In this document: piece by piece, positions 34,976 to 43,799 of the stretch
Layout: each line of letters starts with the position of its first letter
How positions within the stretch are numbered: position 1 is the first letter of the stretch
Assembly: GCA_963741305.1 (NCBI GenBank)
Contig: CAVUHL010000003.1
Span: 3,286,001 to 3,350,000, forward strand
Length of the DNA: 64,000 bases
Direction: 5' to 3'
Source: DATMER01 sp963741305
GTDB taxonomy: Bacteria; Acidobacteriota; Thermoanaerobaculia; Multivoradales; UBA5704
Translations under genes and position numbers: made by a program
The notes under the pieces: model-generated
The model's input: the letters and a program-made list of their open reading frames with translations, nothing else
Databases searched by the model: none
What the model was told of the DNA's origin: nothing

Positions 34976-36402
34976 TGGACCAGACCGCCTGGCGCGTCCT
35001 GAGAGAGATCGCCCGCCGCGTCCTGCTCGAGCACGGCTTCGCGGCAGAATTCCCCGCCCAGGCGCTGGCCGAGGCCGAGGCCCTGCCGGACGAGGTTCCG
35101 GCGGAGCCTGACGTCGAGGACCTGCGGAAGCTCCCCTGGCTCTCCATCGACAACGAGGGCACCCGCACGCTGGACCAGATCACCACCGCGGAGCGCCGCG
35201 GCCGTTCCATCCTCGTCCGGATCGCCATCGCCGACGTGGATGTGCTGGTGCCGCCGGGCTCAGCGCTCGACCATCATGCCCGGTACAACACCCGCTCGGT
35301 GTACACGCCCGGGGGCACCTTCCCCCTGCTGCCCGAGAAGATCGCCACCGGCCTCGGCTCGTTCCGCGAAGGCAGGGACCGGCTGGCCGTCGCGGTCGAG
35401 CTGCTGGTGGAGGAGGACGGCTCGGTTTCCCGGACGGAGATCCGGCGCGCGTTGGTGCGCAATCAGGCCCGGCTGGCTTATGTGGAGGTCGCCGACTGGC
35501 TGGAAGAAAAGGGGTCGCCGCTGACGAACCGGCAGATGAAGATGTCGGTCCTCAAGAAGCAGCTCCGCCTGCACGAGGAGGCGGCCGGCAACCTCCGGCG
35601 GCGGCGGTACGAGCGCGGGGCCCTGCCCATCGAGCGCTGGCGCCTGGAGCCGGTCTTCCACTGCGAGGACCGGGTGCGCATCCTGCCGCTCAAGGGCGCC
35701 CGCGCCCAGGAGCTGATCGAGGATCTTATGGTCGCGGCCAACGAGGCCACGGCGGCGTTCCTCTCGGCCCGTGGGCTCCCTTCGCTGCGCCGGCTGGTCC
35801 GAGCGCCGGAGCGCTGGCCGCGCCTCATGGAGCTGGCGGGCACTCTTCCCTCCGAGCCCGACTCCGCCGCCCTCGCCGCTTTCCTGGAGGAGCGCCGACT
35901 GTCGGACGCGGAGGGCTATCCCCACCTGGCCTTGGCGGTGCTCCAACTCGTCGGGCTTGGCGAGTACGTGGCCGATCTGCCGGGGCGTCCGGTCCCGCGG
36001 CACTTTTCATTGGCAGTGGACGACTACGCCCACTCCACTGCCCCGAACCGGCGCTACGCCGACCTGGCGACCCAGCGCCTGCTCAAGGCCGCGCTCGCCG
36101 GCCGGCCCTCTCCCTACAACGCGCGCGAGCTCGAGGATCTGGCTGCCTGGTGCACCCGCCGCGAGGACGATGCCAGCCGGGTGGAGCGCCAGGTCGAGGG
36201 CTCGGCGGGAGCCCTGCTGCTGGCCGAACGGATCGGCGAGGAGCTCGAGGCAGTGGTCATCGGCCTGAACTGCGTGCGGGCCTGCGATCCGCCGGTGGCG
36301 GGAAGGCTGGCAACCGAGGGGCTCGATGTGGGCGACCGGTTGAGGGTGCGGGTCGTGGCGGTGGAGGTAGAGGCGGGACTGGTGGAGTTTGAAAGGACCT
36401 AA
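34975..36402 (+). CDS. RNB-domain paralogue with a degraded catalytic loop
   Basis: 475 residues, colinear with the preceding gene; the ATG overlaps its stop (TGATG). The active-site loop reads SIDNEGTRTLDQ: Asp59 and Asp67 remain, but the Asp of the TRD triplet is Thr65 and the last position is Gln68. HSTAPNRRYADLATQR is kept. The loss of one more metal-binding Asp than its neighbour suggests weak or no nuclease activity, and perhaps an RNA-binding or partner role. The stop codon is supplied by the first unit of the 9-bp array that follows. Confidence 0.85.
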   Translation: MDQTAWRVLREIARRVLLEHGFAAEFPAQALAEAEALPDEVPAEPDVEDLRKLPWLSIDNEGTRTLDQITTAERRGRSILVRIAIADVDVLVPPGSALDHHARYNTRSVYTPGGTFPLLPEKIATGLGSFREGRDRLAVAVELLVEEDGSVSRTEIRRALVRNQARLAYVEVADWLEEKGSPLTNRQMKMSVLKKQLRLHEEAAGNLRRRRYERGALPIERWRLEPVFHCEDRVRILPLKGARAQELIEDLMVAANEATAAFLSARGLPSLRRLVRAPERWPRLMELAGTLPSEPDSAALAAFLEERRLSDAEGYPHLALAVLQLVGLGEYVADLPGRPVPRHFSLAVDDYAHSTAPNRRYADLATQRLLKAALAGRPSPYNARELEDLAAWCTRREDDASRVERQVEGSAGALLLAERIGEELEAVVIGLNCVRACDPPVAGRLATEGLDVGDRLRVRVVAVEVEAGLVEFERT

Positions 36403-36501
36403 AGGACCTAAAGGACGTAAAGGACTCAAAGGACACGGAAGGGCCTTTCTCGTCCTTGGTGTCCTTTAGGTCCCTTACGTCCTTTAGGTCCTTCGTCCTT
36501 T
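36392..36501. repeat. 9-bp repeats in two inverted arms, probable hairpin/terminator
   Basis: Five direct copies of AAAGGACCT or variants start at 36392, 36401, 36410, 36419 and 36428. After a loop near 36437-36451, six copies of the complement (GTCCTTTAG and variants) start at 36452, 36461, 36470, 36479, 36488 and 36495. The arms can pair into a long stem in several registers. It lies between the RNB paralogue and aroC on the same strand, so it may end transcription or protect the upstream 3' end. Confidence 0.85.
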
Positions 36502-36524
36502 CCCCCTGCTATCCTTAACCCACC

Positions 36525-37703
36525 ATGCGCCGGCTCCATCTCACGACCGGCGGCGAGAGCCACGGCCCTGGCCTCACCGCGATCCTCACCGGCCTGCCCG
36601 CCGGGCTGCGGGTCGACTTCGACCTCCTGGCCCGCGACCTCGCCCGCCGCCAGCACGGCTACGGCCGTGGCAACCGCATGAAAATCGAGAAAGACGCGGC
36701 CGAGGTCCGGGGCGGCGTGCGCGGCGGCGAAACCATCGGCTCCCCGCTCGTCCTCTGGATCACCAACCGGGACTACGTGAACTGGGAGCCGATGATGAGC
36801 CCCGTCGAGGTCGATCCCCGCAGGGCGGAGCAGCGGCGGGTCAGCTCCCCGCGGCCAGGCCATGCGGACCTGGCGGGCGGCATCAAGTACCTGCGGCAGG
36901 ATCTCCGCGACGTCCTGGAGCGCGCCTCCGCCCGCGAGACCACCGCCCGCGTGGCAGCCGGCGCCTTTGCCCGCATGCTCCTCGCCGAGCTAGGCGTCGA
37001 GGTCCGCAGCGGCGTCCGCTCGCTCGGGCCGGTCGGCGCCGGCCGGCCCGTCCCCACCTGGGAAGACCTGCTGCAAGTGGATGAATCCTCCCCCCTGCGC
37101 GCCATCGACCGTTCGCTCGAAGACGAGATGGTCCGCCTCGTCGATCAGGCCCAGGAAGACGGGGATACCCTCGGCGGCGCGGTCACGGTGATCGCCCACA
37201 ACGTGCCGGCCGGGCTCGGCTCCTACGTGCAGTGGGATGAGAAGCTCGACGGCCGGCTCGCCCAGGCGGTGATGTCGGTCCACGCGGTCAAGGCGGTGGA
37301 GATTGGCGCGGGAGTGCAGGCGGCAGGCGGCTTCGGCAGCGAAGCCCACGACCCGATCGCGAGGGAGGATGGCCGCTGGACCCGCCCGACCAACAAGGCC
37401 GGCGGCCTCGAAGGCGGAGTGACCAACGGCGAGGACGTGGTCATCACCGCCTACAAGAAGCCCATCGCCACCCTGCGCAAGGGGATGCCCAGCGTCCAAC
37501 TGGACACGATGGAGGCGCAGACCTCGCAGTACGAGCGGAGCGACGTGACCGCCCTCCCCGCCGCCGGGGTCATCGCCGAGGCCATGGTCGCCCTGGTCCT
37601 GGCCGACGCCGTGCTGGAGAAGCTCGGAGGAGACTCCATGGCCGAGCTCAAGGCCCACTGGGAGTCCACGCTCGGCCAGCAGCGGCGCTGGCCGGAGATT
37701 TAA
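36525..37703 (+). CDS. aroC: Chorismate synthase
   Basis: 392 residues, the last common step of the shikimate pathway: it makes chorismate from EPSP with reduced FMN. It begins with HLTTGGESHGPGLTAILTG and has RRQHGYGRGNRMKIEKD, SSPRPGHADLAGGIKY, RASARETTARVAAGA and, in the C-terminal third, GGVTNGEDVVITAYKKP. All are family signatures. The gene stands alone after the 9-bp array, and its stop overlaps that of the convergent HAMP gene by four bases. Confidence 0.95.
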   Translation: MRRLHLTTGGESHGPGLTAILTGLPAGLRVDFDLLARDLARRQHGYGRGNRMKIEKDAAEVRGGVRGGETIGSPLVLWITNRDYVNWEPMMSPVEVDPRRAEQRRVSSPRPGHADLAGGIKYLRQDLRDVLERASARETTARVAAGAFARMLLAELGVEVRSGVRSLGPVGAGRPVPTWEDLLQVDESSPLRAIDRSLEDEMVRLVDQAQEDGDTLGGAVTVIAHNVPAGLGSYVQWDEKLDGRLAQAVMSVHAVKAVEIGAGVQAAGGFGSEAHDPIAREDGRWTRPTNKAGGLEGGVTNGEDVVITAYKKPIATLRKGMPSVQLDTMEAQTSQYERSDVTALPAAGVIAEAMVALVLADAVLEKLGGDSMAELKAHWESTLGQQRRWPEI

Positions 37704-38113
37704 CTACCGCTGCCGGTCCGCGAGCGGATCGACACCATCATGTCGTTGAAGGCGGCCTCGATTTCCTCCAGGTGAGGATCCGAGCTGCGGAAGCGGAGCT
37801 GACGGTTCAAGTCGCCCGCCGTCACGTCCTCCATCGCCCTCCGGATCCCGATCAGCGGCCCGGCCAGGCGATGGGTGCTGAACACCGCGAGCAGGACCAC
37901 CGCCAGGACTGCCAGCGTCGTCTGGACCGCGAGCACCAGGATGAGGTCCCCGCGCGCGCCTTCGCTGAGCCGGTCGAACATCACGAGGTACGAGGTGACG
38001 GCGAACACGATCACCACCACCACCGTGAGGAGGATCCACATTCCCGAGAACCGGAGCACGTAGGGCAGGGTGAAGCGGACCCCTGTCCCACGGACCTGCT
38101 GAAGGTTGACCAC
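37700..38113 (-). CDS. HAMP-domain-only membrane protein
   Basis: 137 residues: two membrane helices (about 24-47 and 58-79), then a HAMP domain (HRLAGPLIGIRRAMEDVTAGDLNRQLRF) and a short coiled tail ending at SIRSRTGSGS. There is no kinase, cyclase or methyl-accepting domain behind it and almost no periplasmic sensor. Stand-alone HAMP proteins of this kind are known but poorly understood; it may pair with a separate output protein. It is convergent with aroC, and no partner gene adjoins it. Confidence 0.8.
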   Translation of the reverse strand: MVNLQQVRGTGVRFTLPYVLRFSGMWILLTVVVVIVFAVTSYLVMFDRLSEGARGDLILVLAVQTTLAVLAVVLLAVFSTHRLAGPLIGIRRAMEDVTAGDLNRQLRFRSSDPHLEEIEAAFNDMMVSIRSRTGSGS

Positions 38114-38166
38114 GAGCTCCTCCCTTCAGAAGACTGAGATAGATGAAACTGTGAATGCATTCTAGC

Positions 38167-39024
38167 TCAGATCAGGATGAGTCCAACACCTACCGCCATC
38201 AATCCTACAGCCAGCAGCTTGCGGAGGGTGACCGGCTCCCCGAAGACGGCGCGGCCGAAGCCCACCGCCGCGACGTTGCCCATCCCCCGCTTCAGCGTCT
38301 CCACGAGGCCCACCCAGACCTGCTGCATGGCCAGGAGCTGGAGCCCGAGCGCCAGGATGCTCGTCACCAGGGCCAGCGCGAACACTCCGCGGACGTGGCG
38401 GAGCCCGGCCAGCTCGCCGAGCCGCCGCTGCCAGACCAATACCGCGAAAACCCCGGCTGCCACTCCCCCGCACAGCACCGTGGCGTGGAACGGCGCGCTC
38501 GCCTGGGCCATGGCGATCTTGTCGAGGGGCACCGTCAGCGACCAGAGGAAGGCCACGGCGGTCATCAGGGCGCCGCCGCGCTCCCAGCGCAGGTAGGGCC
38601 TCTCTTCCGGCAAGTTCAGCGCGAACGCCCCGGCAACCACGAGGAAGATGCCGAGCCCCTGCAACCGCGTTGGCACCTCCCCGAGCATCGGGATGCCCAG
38701 GAGCGCCGTGAAGACCGGAGTGAGCGAGAGCAGCGGGATGGTGACGCTCAGCGCCGAGGTGCGCAGGGCGACGAAGAACATCAGGTTCGCCGCGATGTTG
38801 AGCAGCACCGAGGAGACGGCGGGCAGCGCGTATCCCGGCTGGATGGCGGGCATGCCGTCGATGGCGGTCCAGATGGCGAAGAGCGGCGCCGCGGCCACGG
38901 TCAGCAGGAAGGCGAGCGGCACCGGCCGCACCCTCCCGACCAGGGACTTGCGGGTCACGTCGTGAGCGCTCCAGGCGAGACTGGAGCCGACGACCAGCAG
39001 GAGGGCACTGACAGGAATGGCCAT
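38167..39024 (-). CDS. EamA/DMT-family transporter
   Basis: 285 residues from ATG 39024, with ten hydrophobic helices in two EamA halves (PVSALLLVVGSSLAWSAH to about 135; GGALMTAVAFLWSL to the end). These drug/metabolite transporters are inner-membrane exporters or importers of small molecules. A longer upstream frame overlaps the divergent regulator and is rejected. The start faces a MarR-family gene 48 bp away with a palindrome between them, so local regulation is likely. Confidence 0.85.
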   Translation of the reverse strand: MAIPVSALLLVVGSSLAWSAHDVTRKSLVGRVRPVPLAFLLTVAAAPLFAIWTAIDGMPAIQPGYALPAVSSVLLNIAANLMFFVALRTSALSVTIPLLSLTPVFTALLGIPMLGEVPTRLQGLGIFLVVAGAFALNLPEERPYLRWERGGALMTAVAFLWSLTVPLDKIAMAQASAPFHATVLCGGVAAGVFAVLVWQRRLGELAGLRHVRGVFALALVTSILALGLQLLAMQQVWVGLVETLKRGMGNVAAVGFGRAVFGEPVTLRKLLAVGLMAVGVGLILI

Positions 39025-39042
39025 GAAGGCGTGCGGATCATA

Positions 39043-39057
39043 CCAGGGTAAACCTGG
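39043..39057. promoter_or_regulatory. Candidate MarR operator
   Basis: The palindrome CCAGG-GTAAA-CCTGG lies in the 48-bp gap between the divergent EamA and MarR genes, where a MarR dimer would block both promoters. Five-base half-sites are short, so this is a proposal from position and symmetry. Confidence 0.4.
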
Positions 39058-39072
39058 GCTAAACTTCCGGCC

Positions 39073-39501
39073 GTGCCACGCAATCTCGGCGACATTGGCG
39101 ACATTGGTGATTCCGAGTACCAGCGGCTGCTCCTGTTCCGGGCGGGCCTCCGGCGGTTCCTTCATTGGAGCGCCCAGCAGGCCGAAGCCGCCGGGCTGAC
39201 GCCTGCCCAGCACCAGCTCCTCCTGGCCATCCGCGGGCATCAGGACGCGCGCGGGCCGACCATCGGCGACGCGGCCGGCTACCTGTTCCTGCGCCATCAC
39301 AGCGCCGTGGGCCTGGTGGACCGGGCGGAGGCCGCGGGCCTGGTCGAGCGTGTGGAAGACCAGGACGACCGCCGCGTGGTCCGCCTGCGCCTGACTCCCA
39401 AGGGAGCGGGCATCCTCATGCAGCTCTCCCAGGTGCATCTGGAAGAGCTGACCCGTTTCGCGCCCGAGATACGGGCGCTCTGGGCCGGTCTGGAGGTCTG
39501 A
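39073..39501 (+). CDS. MarR-family transcriptional regulator
   Basis: 142 residues. The winged helix-turn-helix spans about 42-110: LTPAQHQLLLAIRGH, then TIGDAAGYLFLRHHSAVGLVDR as recognition helix region, and the wing VEDQDDRRVVRLRLTPKG, which is a strong MarR signature. It starts with GTG 39073; the first residues contain GDIGDIGD, from a 9-bp tandem repeat. It is divergent from the EamA transporter, and the Omp85-like gene starts two bases after its stop. Confidence 0.9.
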   Translation: MPRNLGDIGDIGDSEYQRLLLFRAGLRRFLHWSAQQAEAAGLTPAQHQLLLAIRGHQDARGPTIGDAAGYLFLRHHSAVGLVDRAEAAGLVERVEDQDDRRVVRLRLTPKGAGILMQLSQVHLEELTRFAPEIRALWAGLEV

Positions 39502-39502
39502 C

Positions 39503-41194
39503 TTGAAAGTCCTGGCAGTTCTCGCTCTTGCTCTACTCAGCCTTCCGGCGTACGCCCAGACGGCCTATCCCGACCCGCAGGAGTTCCCCGCTCCGCCCGA
39601 AGCCGTCCCTGCTCCGGAGGAGGCCCCCGGGCAGGAGGAGCCCCAGCCTGAGGAAACCGAGGAAGCGCCGCCGGACCTCGAAGGCACCATCGGCGAGGTC
39701 CGGGTGGTGGCCAGGAGCATCTTCGATCCGAACAAGCCCGGCGAGGACAAATGGGTTTTCCGCGCGGCGAACCGTCTTCACCGCACCACCCGTCCCGAGG
39801 TGATCCAGCGCCAGATCCTCCTGCAGCCGGGCGATCCCTACTCCCCCGAGGCCGTGGCCGAGTCCGAGCGCATCCTGCGCGCCAACAGCTATCTATATGA
39901 GGCGGAGATCCGGCCGGTCCCGGCCGCCAACGGCCTCATCGACCTGGAAATAGTGACCCGCGACGTCTGGACGCTGAAGGCCGGCGTCAGCTTCAACCGC
40001 GCGGGCGGCGAGAACAGCACTGACTTCACGCTCCAGGACTCGAACTTCCTCGGCACCGGCAAGGACCTGACCCTCTGGCGGATCTCGAACGTGGACCGCA
40101 CCTCGACCCTCTTCCGCTACCGCGACCCGGGCCTGTTCGGCACCCGCACGCAGCTCGAGCTGTCGGCGGCCGACTACAGCGACGGCGGCTCGAAGCGCTT
40201 CGAGATCGAGCGCCCGTTCTACGCCCTGGACGTCCGGCGGGCAGCCGGCTTCAAGGTCTACACGTACGACCGCATCGACTCGCTCTACGACCTCGGCGAG
40301 ATCTTTCAGAAGATCGCCCACACCCGCGAGCAGCTCGAGGCCTACGTCGGGTTCTCCTCGGGCCTCTCGCACGGGGCGAGCCGGCGCTGGCTGCTCGGCT
40401 TCAACCGCGAGCTCGACGTGTTCGAGTACCCGCCCGGCGGCGACTCCACCCCGCTGCCGCCCGTGAACCGGCTCTTCACCTACCCCTGGATCGGCTTCGA
40501 GTACGTCGAGGACGGCTTCGTCACGGAGCGCCAGCTCGACCAGATCCAGCGCACCGAAGACCTGAACCTGGGGACCCAGTTCCAGGCGAGGGTCGGCTGG
40601 TCCACCGCCGGCCTGGGCGCCGACCGCGACCACCTGATCGCGAGCACCAACGTGACCACGGGCTGGCGCCCGGGCGGGCGGCAGCTCCTCCTCGCCAAGC
40701 TCCAAGGCGGTTCACGATGGGGCAACCATGGGCGGGAGAACTTCCTCGTCGGCGGCCACCTCCGGTACTACCTGCGGAACTTCGGCAAGAGCCTCCTCTA
40801 CCTGGCGGCCGAAGGCGCGCTCTCCGAGAAGCTCGATCCGGAGACCCAGATCCTGCTGGGCGGCGATACAGGATTGAGAGGCTACCCGCTGCGCTACCAG
40901 GCCGGCGACCGCAAGTGGCTCCTCCAGGTGGAGCAGCGGGTTTTCAGCGACCGCGAGCTCTTCCACGTGCTGCACCTGGGCGGCGCCGTGTTCTATGACG
41001 TGGGCCGCGCCTGGTACAAGGAGGGGTACTTCGAGGAGCAGCCGGTGCTGCAGGACGTGGGGATCGGCCTGCGCCTGGGCTCGAGCCGCTCGTCGAGCGG
41101 AGCCACGGTCCACCTCGACCTCGCCTATCCCCTCGACCGGCGGGAAGGCATCGACAGCCTCCAGTGGCTCGTCTCGTCGAGCGAGAGCTTTTAG
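39503..41194 (+). CDS. Omp85-family outer-membrane protein
   Basis: 563 residues starting at TTG 39503. A signal peptide (VLAVLALALLSLPAYAQ) is followed by a Pro/Glu-rich linker (20-60), one or two POTRA-like domains (about 65-155, with LLQPGDPYSPEAVAESERIL) and a C-terminal beta barrel. The barrel holds the Omp85 loop GDTGLRGYPLRYQAGD near residues 453-468, including the conserved RGY. The protein is shorter than BamA and ends in SSSESF. It may insert or secrete other proteins. It is convergent with the carotenoid oxygenase gene, overlapping it by four bases. Confidence 0.85.
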   Translation: MKVLAVLALALLSLPAYAQTAYPDPQEFPAPPEAVPAPEEAPGQEEPQPEETEEAPPDLEGTIGEVRVVARSIFDPNKPGEDKWVFRAANRLHRTTRPEVIQRQILLQPGDPYSPEAVAESERILRANSYLYEAEIRPVPAANGLIDLEIVTRDVWTLKAGVSFNRAGGENSTDFTLQDSNFLGTGKDLTLWRISNVDRTSTLFRYRDPGLFGTRTQLELSAADYSDGGSKRFEIERPFYALDVRRAAGFKVYTYDRIDSLYDLGEIFQKIAHTREQLEAYVGFSSGLSHGASRRWLLGFNRELDVFEYPPGGDSTPLPPVNRLFTYPWIGFEYVEDGFVTERQLDQIQRTEDLNLGTQFQARVGWSTAGLGADRDHLIASTNVTTGWRPGGRQLLLAKLQGGSRWGNHGRENFLVGGHLRYYLRNFGKSLLYLAAEGALSEKLDPETQILLGGDTGLRGYPLRYQAGDRKWLLQVEQRVFSDRELFHVLHLGGAVFYDVGRAWYKEGYFEEQPVLQDVGIGLRLGSSRSSSGATVHLDLAYPLDRREGIDSLQWLVSSSESF

Positions 41195-42600
41195 GCCGGT
41201 TCGAAGAGCCCGTGGAAAGCCAGGTGGAGCGGGAAGCCCGGGCGCAGGACCGCCACGGGTCCGCGGGCCACCGCCCTCGCATCGAAGATGGCGAAGTCGG
41301 TCTCGCCTCGCTCACAGACGAAGAGAGGGCAGACGATCGCGCCGCCCTCCGGGGTGTCCGGGTCCGCCGCGAAGGCGGGCTCCCCCGCCAGGTAGACGCC
41401 CGGCGGGGCCTGCCAGATGTCCAGAGGGCCGTTCCAGCGGGCGTGGACGAGCTGGTCGAAGAACTTCCGTCCAGGCCGGCCGGTGGCCGAGATCCCCAGC
41501 ATCCAGAAGTCCTCGTACGGCCGCCCCGCCCGGCCCGGATCGATGGCCGCGAAGTCCGGCGCCCGGCGATAGGCGATCTCCCGCCTCTCCACCAGCTTTC
41601 CATGGACCAGATCCACCACCAGCCGCACCGGCCGCCCCTCGGCAACGTTCTCGAAGAGCGTGGGGAGCCGGTACTGGTCGTACACCGGCCGGTCCAGCTC
41701 CAGCAGATCGACGACGAGGCGGTCCCCCAACTCGAACGCATTGATGGTGTGCAGGCAGTAGCGCTCCCCCACGGGCACGGACGCCACCTCCTCGCCCGTC
41801 TCCCGGGAGACGATCCGCAGCGAGGTCCCGCGCTCGGGCTCCCAGCGCAGGGCGTCCAGCACCGCGCCGCCTTGGGCGAAAGCCTCCATGTCCAGGTGAT
41901 AGGGGCCGAGGTGGAAGATGGCGTGCTGCCGGCTGAGGGCGAAGTCGTGCACCGAGCAGGGACCGGCGAGCGGCAGCCGCTTGCGGTAGACGAGGTTGCC
42001 ATCCGAGCCGAAGCGGTAGAGGTGGAGCAGCGGAGCGCCCGCGGCGAAGGAGACGCCGAAGTTGAACAGCTCGCCGGTCTCCGGATCGATCTTGGGATGG
42101 GCGGCGAACGGCGCCAGGGGGCCTAGCCGGCCGCCGAAGGTGTACTCGCCGCGGGTCTCCAGCGTCTCGGGATCGAGCTCCCAGGGGAGCCCCTGCTCGC
42201 CGAAGGCCAGCAGCGTGCCGGCGTAGGGATAGATGCTCACGTTGAGCGGCGACTCCAGAGTGAAGCCGCCGCGCGCCAGCCGGTCCCCCTCGAACGCGGT
42301 GCCGAAAGACCGGAAGAGCGCCTTGCCGGCTTCTTCCTCGGCGCGCCACTTGCCGCCGCGCACGAACCGGTTGGTGAGCACCGCTCCCTCGGGTCCGAAG
42401 CGCAGGGCGCAGACCATGCCGTCGCCGTCCAGCCAGTGACCGCAGCGGAAGCCGCCGCGCTCGAAACGGGCGGGACCATTCAGATAGTAGGTGCCACGCA
42501 GGAAGGCCGGGACCTTCCCCTCCACCTGCCGGACCGGTCCCGACCGCTCCTCGGGCGCACTCGCGAAGGCTGCGTCGAGGCCGGGAGCGTAATCTTTCAT
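41191..42600 (-). CDS. Carotenoid cleavage oxygenase family protein
   Basis: A 469-residue iron-dependent oxygenase with a seven-bladed propeller. The four Fe-binding His are visible: His168 (AAHPKIDPETGELFNFG), His218 (CSVHDFAL), His284 (YCLHTINAFE) and His463 at the end (AFHGLFEPA). GHWLDGDGM near 54-62 is another family signature. Such enzymes cleave carotenoids, stilbenes or other conjugated chains. It is the last gene of the ACP-KS-CLF operon, its ATG overlapping the stop of the CLF-like gene, so a polyene made by that system is a plausible substrate. Confidence 0.9.
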   Translation of the reverse strand: MKDYAPGLDAAFASAPEERSGPVRQVEGKVPAFLRGTYYLNGPARFERGGFRCGHWLDGDGMVCALRFGPEGAVLTNRFVRGGKWRAEEEAGKALFRSFGTAFEGDRLARGGFTLESPLNVSIYPYAGTLLAFGEQGLPWELDPETLETRGEYTFGGRLGPLAPFAAHPKIDPETGELFNFGVSFAAGAPLLHLYRFGSDGNLVYRKRLPLAGPCSVHDFALSRQHAIFHLGPYHLDMEAFAQGGAVLDALRWEPERGTSLRIVSRETGEEVASVPVGERYCLHTINAFELGDRLVVDLLELDRPVYDQYRLPTLFENVAEGRPVRLVVDLVHGKLVERREIAYRRAPDFAAIDPGRAGRPYEDFWMLGISATGRPGRKFFDQLVHARWNGPLDIWQAPPGVYLAGEPAFAADPDTPEGGAIVCPLFVCERGETDFAIFDARAVARGPVAVLRPGFPLHLAFHGLFEPA

Positions 42601-43799
42601 GCTTTTCCCAGAACGACAGCGGAGCAGTGGCCGCCGGATCCACTGGCCGTAATGAGGATCCGCCGCGCCTCGATCGGACGGCTCTGCGCGGAAACGGAGG
42701 GCAGGGGGAAACCCTCGCCCGTGGACTCCAGGTCCGGGATGCCCGGGAGCACGCCGTCGCGCAGGGTCCCCAGCGCCGCTACCGTCTGAAGGGCCCCGGA
42801 GGCGCCCAGCGCCTCGCCGAACATCGCCTTGACCGCGGTAACCGGCACGGAGGCGGCACGGTCGCCGAGCGCAGAAGCGATGCCGAGCGCCTCCCGCCAG
42901 TCCTCCTCCATGCTGCCGTTGGCCCCGGTGCTCACCGCGTCGATCTGCTCCGGGCTCAAGCCGGCGTCCTCCAGAGCCAGGCGCACCGCGCGCTCCATGG
43001 CCCTGGCGGAGCCCTCCCCACCCGTGGGATCGAAGGCGGCCCCGTGGCCGAGGATCTCCGCCAGAACGGGTCCGGCTGCCGAACCAGCCTCCTCCAGCAC
43101 GAGGATCGCCGCGCCCTCTCCGAGAGCCATGCCGTCGCGCCGGGAATCGAAGGGTATCGGGTGGCGGACGGCGAGGCGGCCGGACCGGTGGAAGGCCAGG
43201 TAGGACTCTTGACAGAGCTCCTCCACACCTCCGGCGAGGACGGTCGCCGAGCGGCCGCCGCGGATCAGGTCGGCCGCCGTGGTCAAGGCCACCAGCCCGG
43301 AGGCTTCCCCCGCCGCGATCGTGGAGTTGACGCCCCAGAGGTGGTGCCAGATCGCGGCCTGGCCCGCAGCGGCGTTGATGACGCTGTTGGCGAAGTCGAA
43401 CGGGCTGGCGTAGGACGGTCCGAGCTGGACGTTGCGGCGGTCGAACTCCGAGATCGTGTGGATGCTGCAGTACATGGTCCCGAGCACCAGGCCGACCTCC
43501 GACTCCTTCCTCCGCTCGGGGGTCCACCCGCTCGCGTCGAGGGCCTGCTGGGCCGCGGCCAGGAGCAGCCGCGCCGTGCGGTCGACCGGCCGGAGGTTGC
43601 GCTCCCCCAGCCAGGTCCGCGGCTCGAAGGGCCGGACCTCGCCGGCCTGCTGCGGGCCCAGGCCGTTGGGCGAGAACAGCTCCACGGGCTTGAGCCCGCT
43701 ACGGCCTTCCTGCAACGCGGCCTGGAGCCCCTCCACCGAGTCGGCCACGGAGCAGATCACCCCGGCGCCAGTGATTACCACCCGACTGGGCACCCTCAT
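42597..43799 (-). CDS. Chain-length-factor-like ketosynthase without catalytic residues
   Basis: 400 residues with the thiolase fold of FabF. Each catalytic position is replaced: Glu165 (AGEASG) where ketosynthases have Cys, Asn294 (TGANGS) instead of the first His, and Glu329 (KAMFGEALG) instead of the second, while Lys324 remains. Type II polyketide chain-length factors likewise lack the Cys, usually bearing Gln. It is therefore predicted to pair with the active ketosynthase encoded just upstream and to set chain length. Its ATG overlaps the stop of that ketosynthase gene. Confidence 0.85.
   Translation of the reverse strand: MRVPSRVVITGAGVICSVADSVEGLQAALQEGRSGLKPVELFSPNGLGPQQAGEVRPFEPRTWLGERNLRPVDRTARLLLAAAQQALDASGWTPERRKESEVGLVLGTMYCSIHTISEFDRRNVQLGPSYASPFDFANSVINAAAGQAAIWHHLWGVNSTIAAGEASGLVALTTAADLIRGGRSATVLAGGVEELCQESYLAFHRSGRLAVRHPIPFDSRRDGMALGEGAAILVLEEAGSAAGPVLAEILGHGAAFDPTGGEGSARAMERAVRLALEDAGLSPEQIDAVSTGANGSMEEDWREALGIASALGDRAASVPVTAVKAMFGEALGASGALQTVAALGTLRDGVLPGIPDLESTGEGFPLPSVSAQSRPIEARRILITASGSGGHCSAVVLGKA

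Noticed and set aside
36426..36863. A collagen-like GPKG antisense frame
   Set aside because: The Gly-Pro-Lys run is a reading of the 9-bp array, and the remainder is antisense to aroC.
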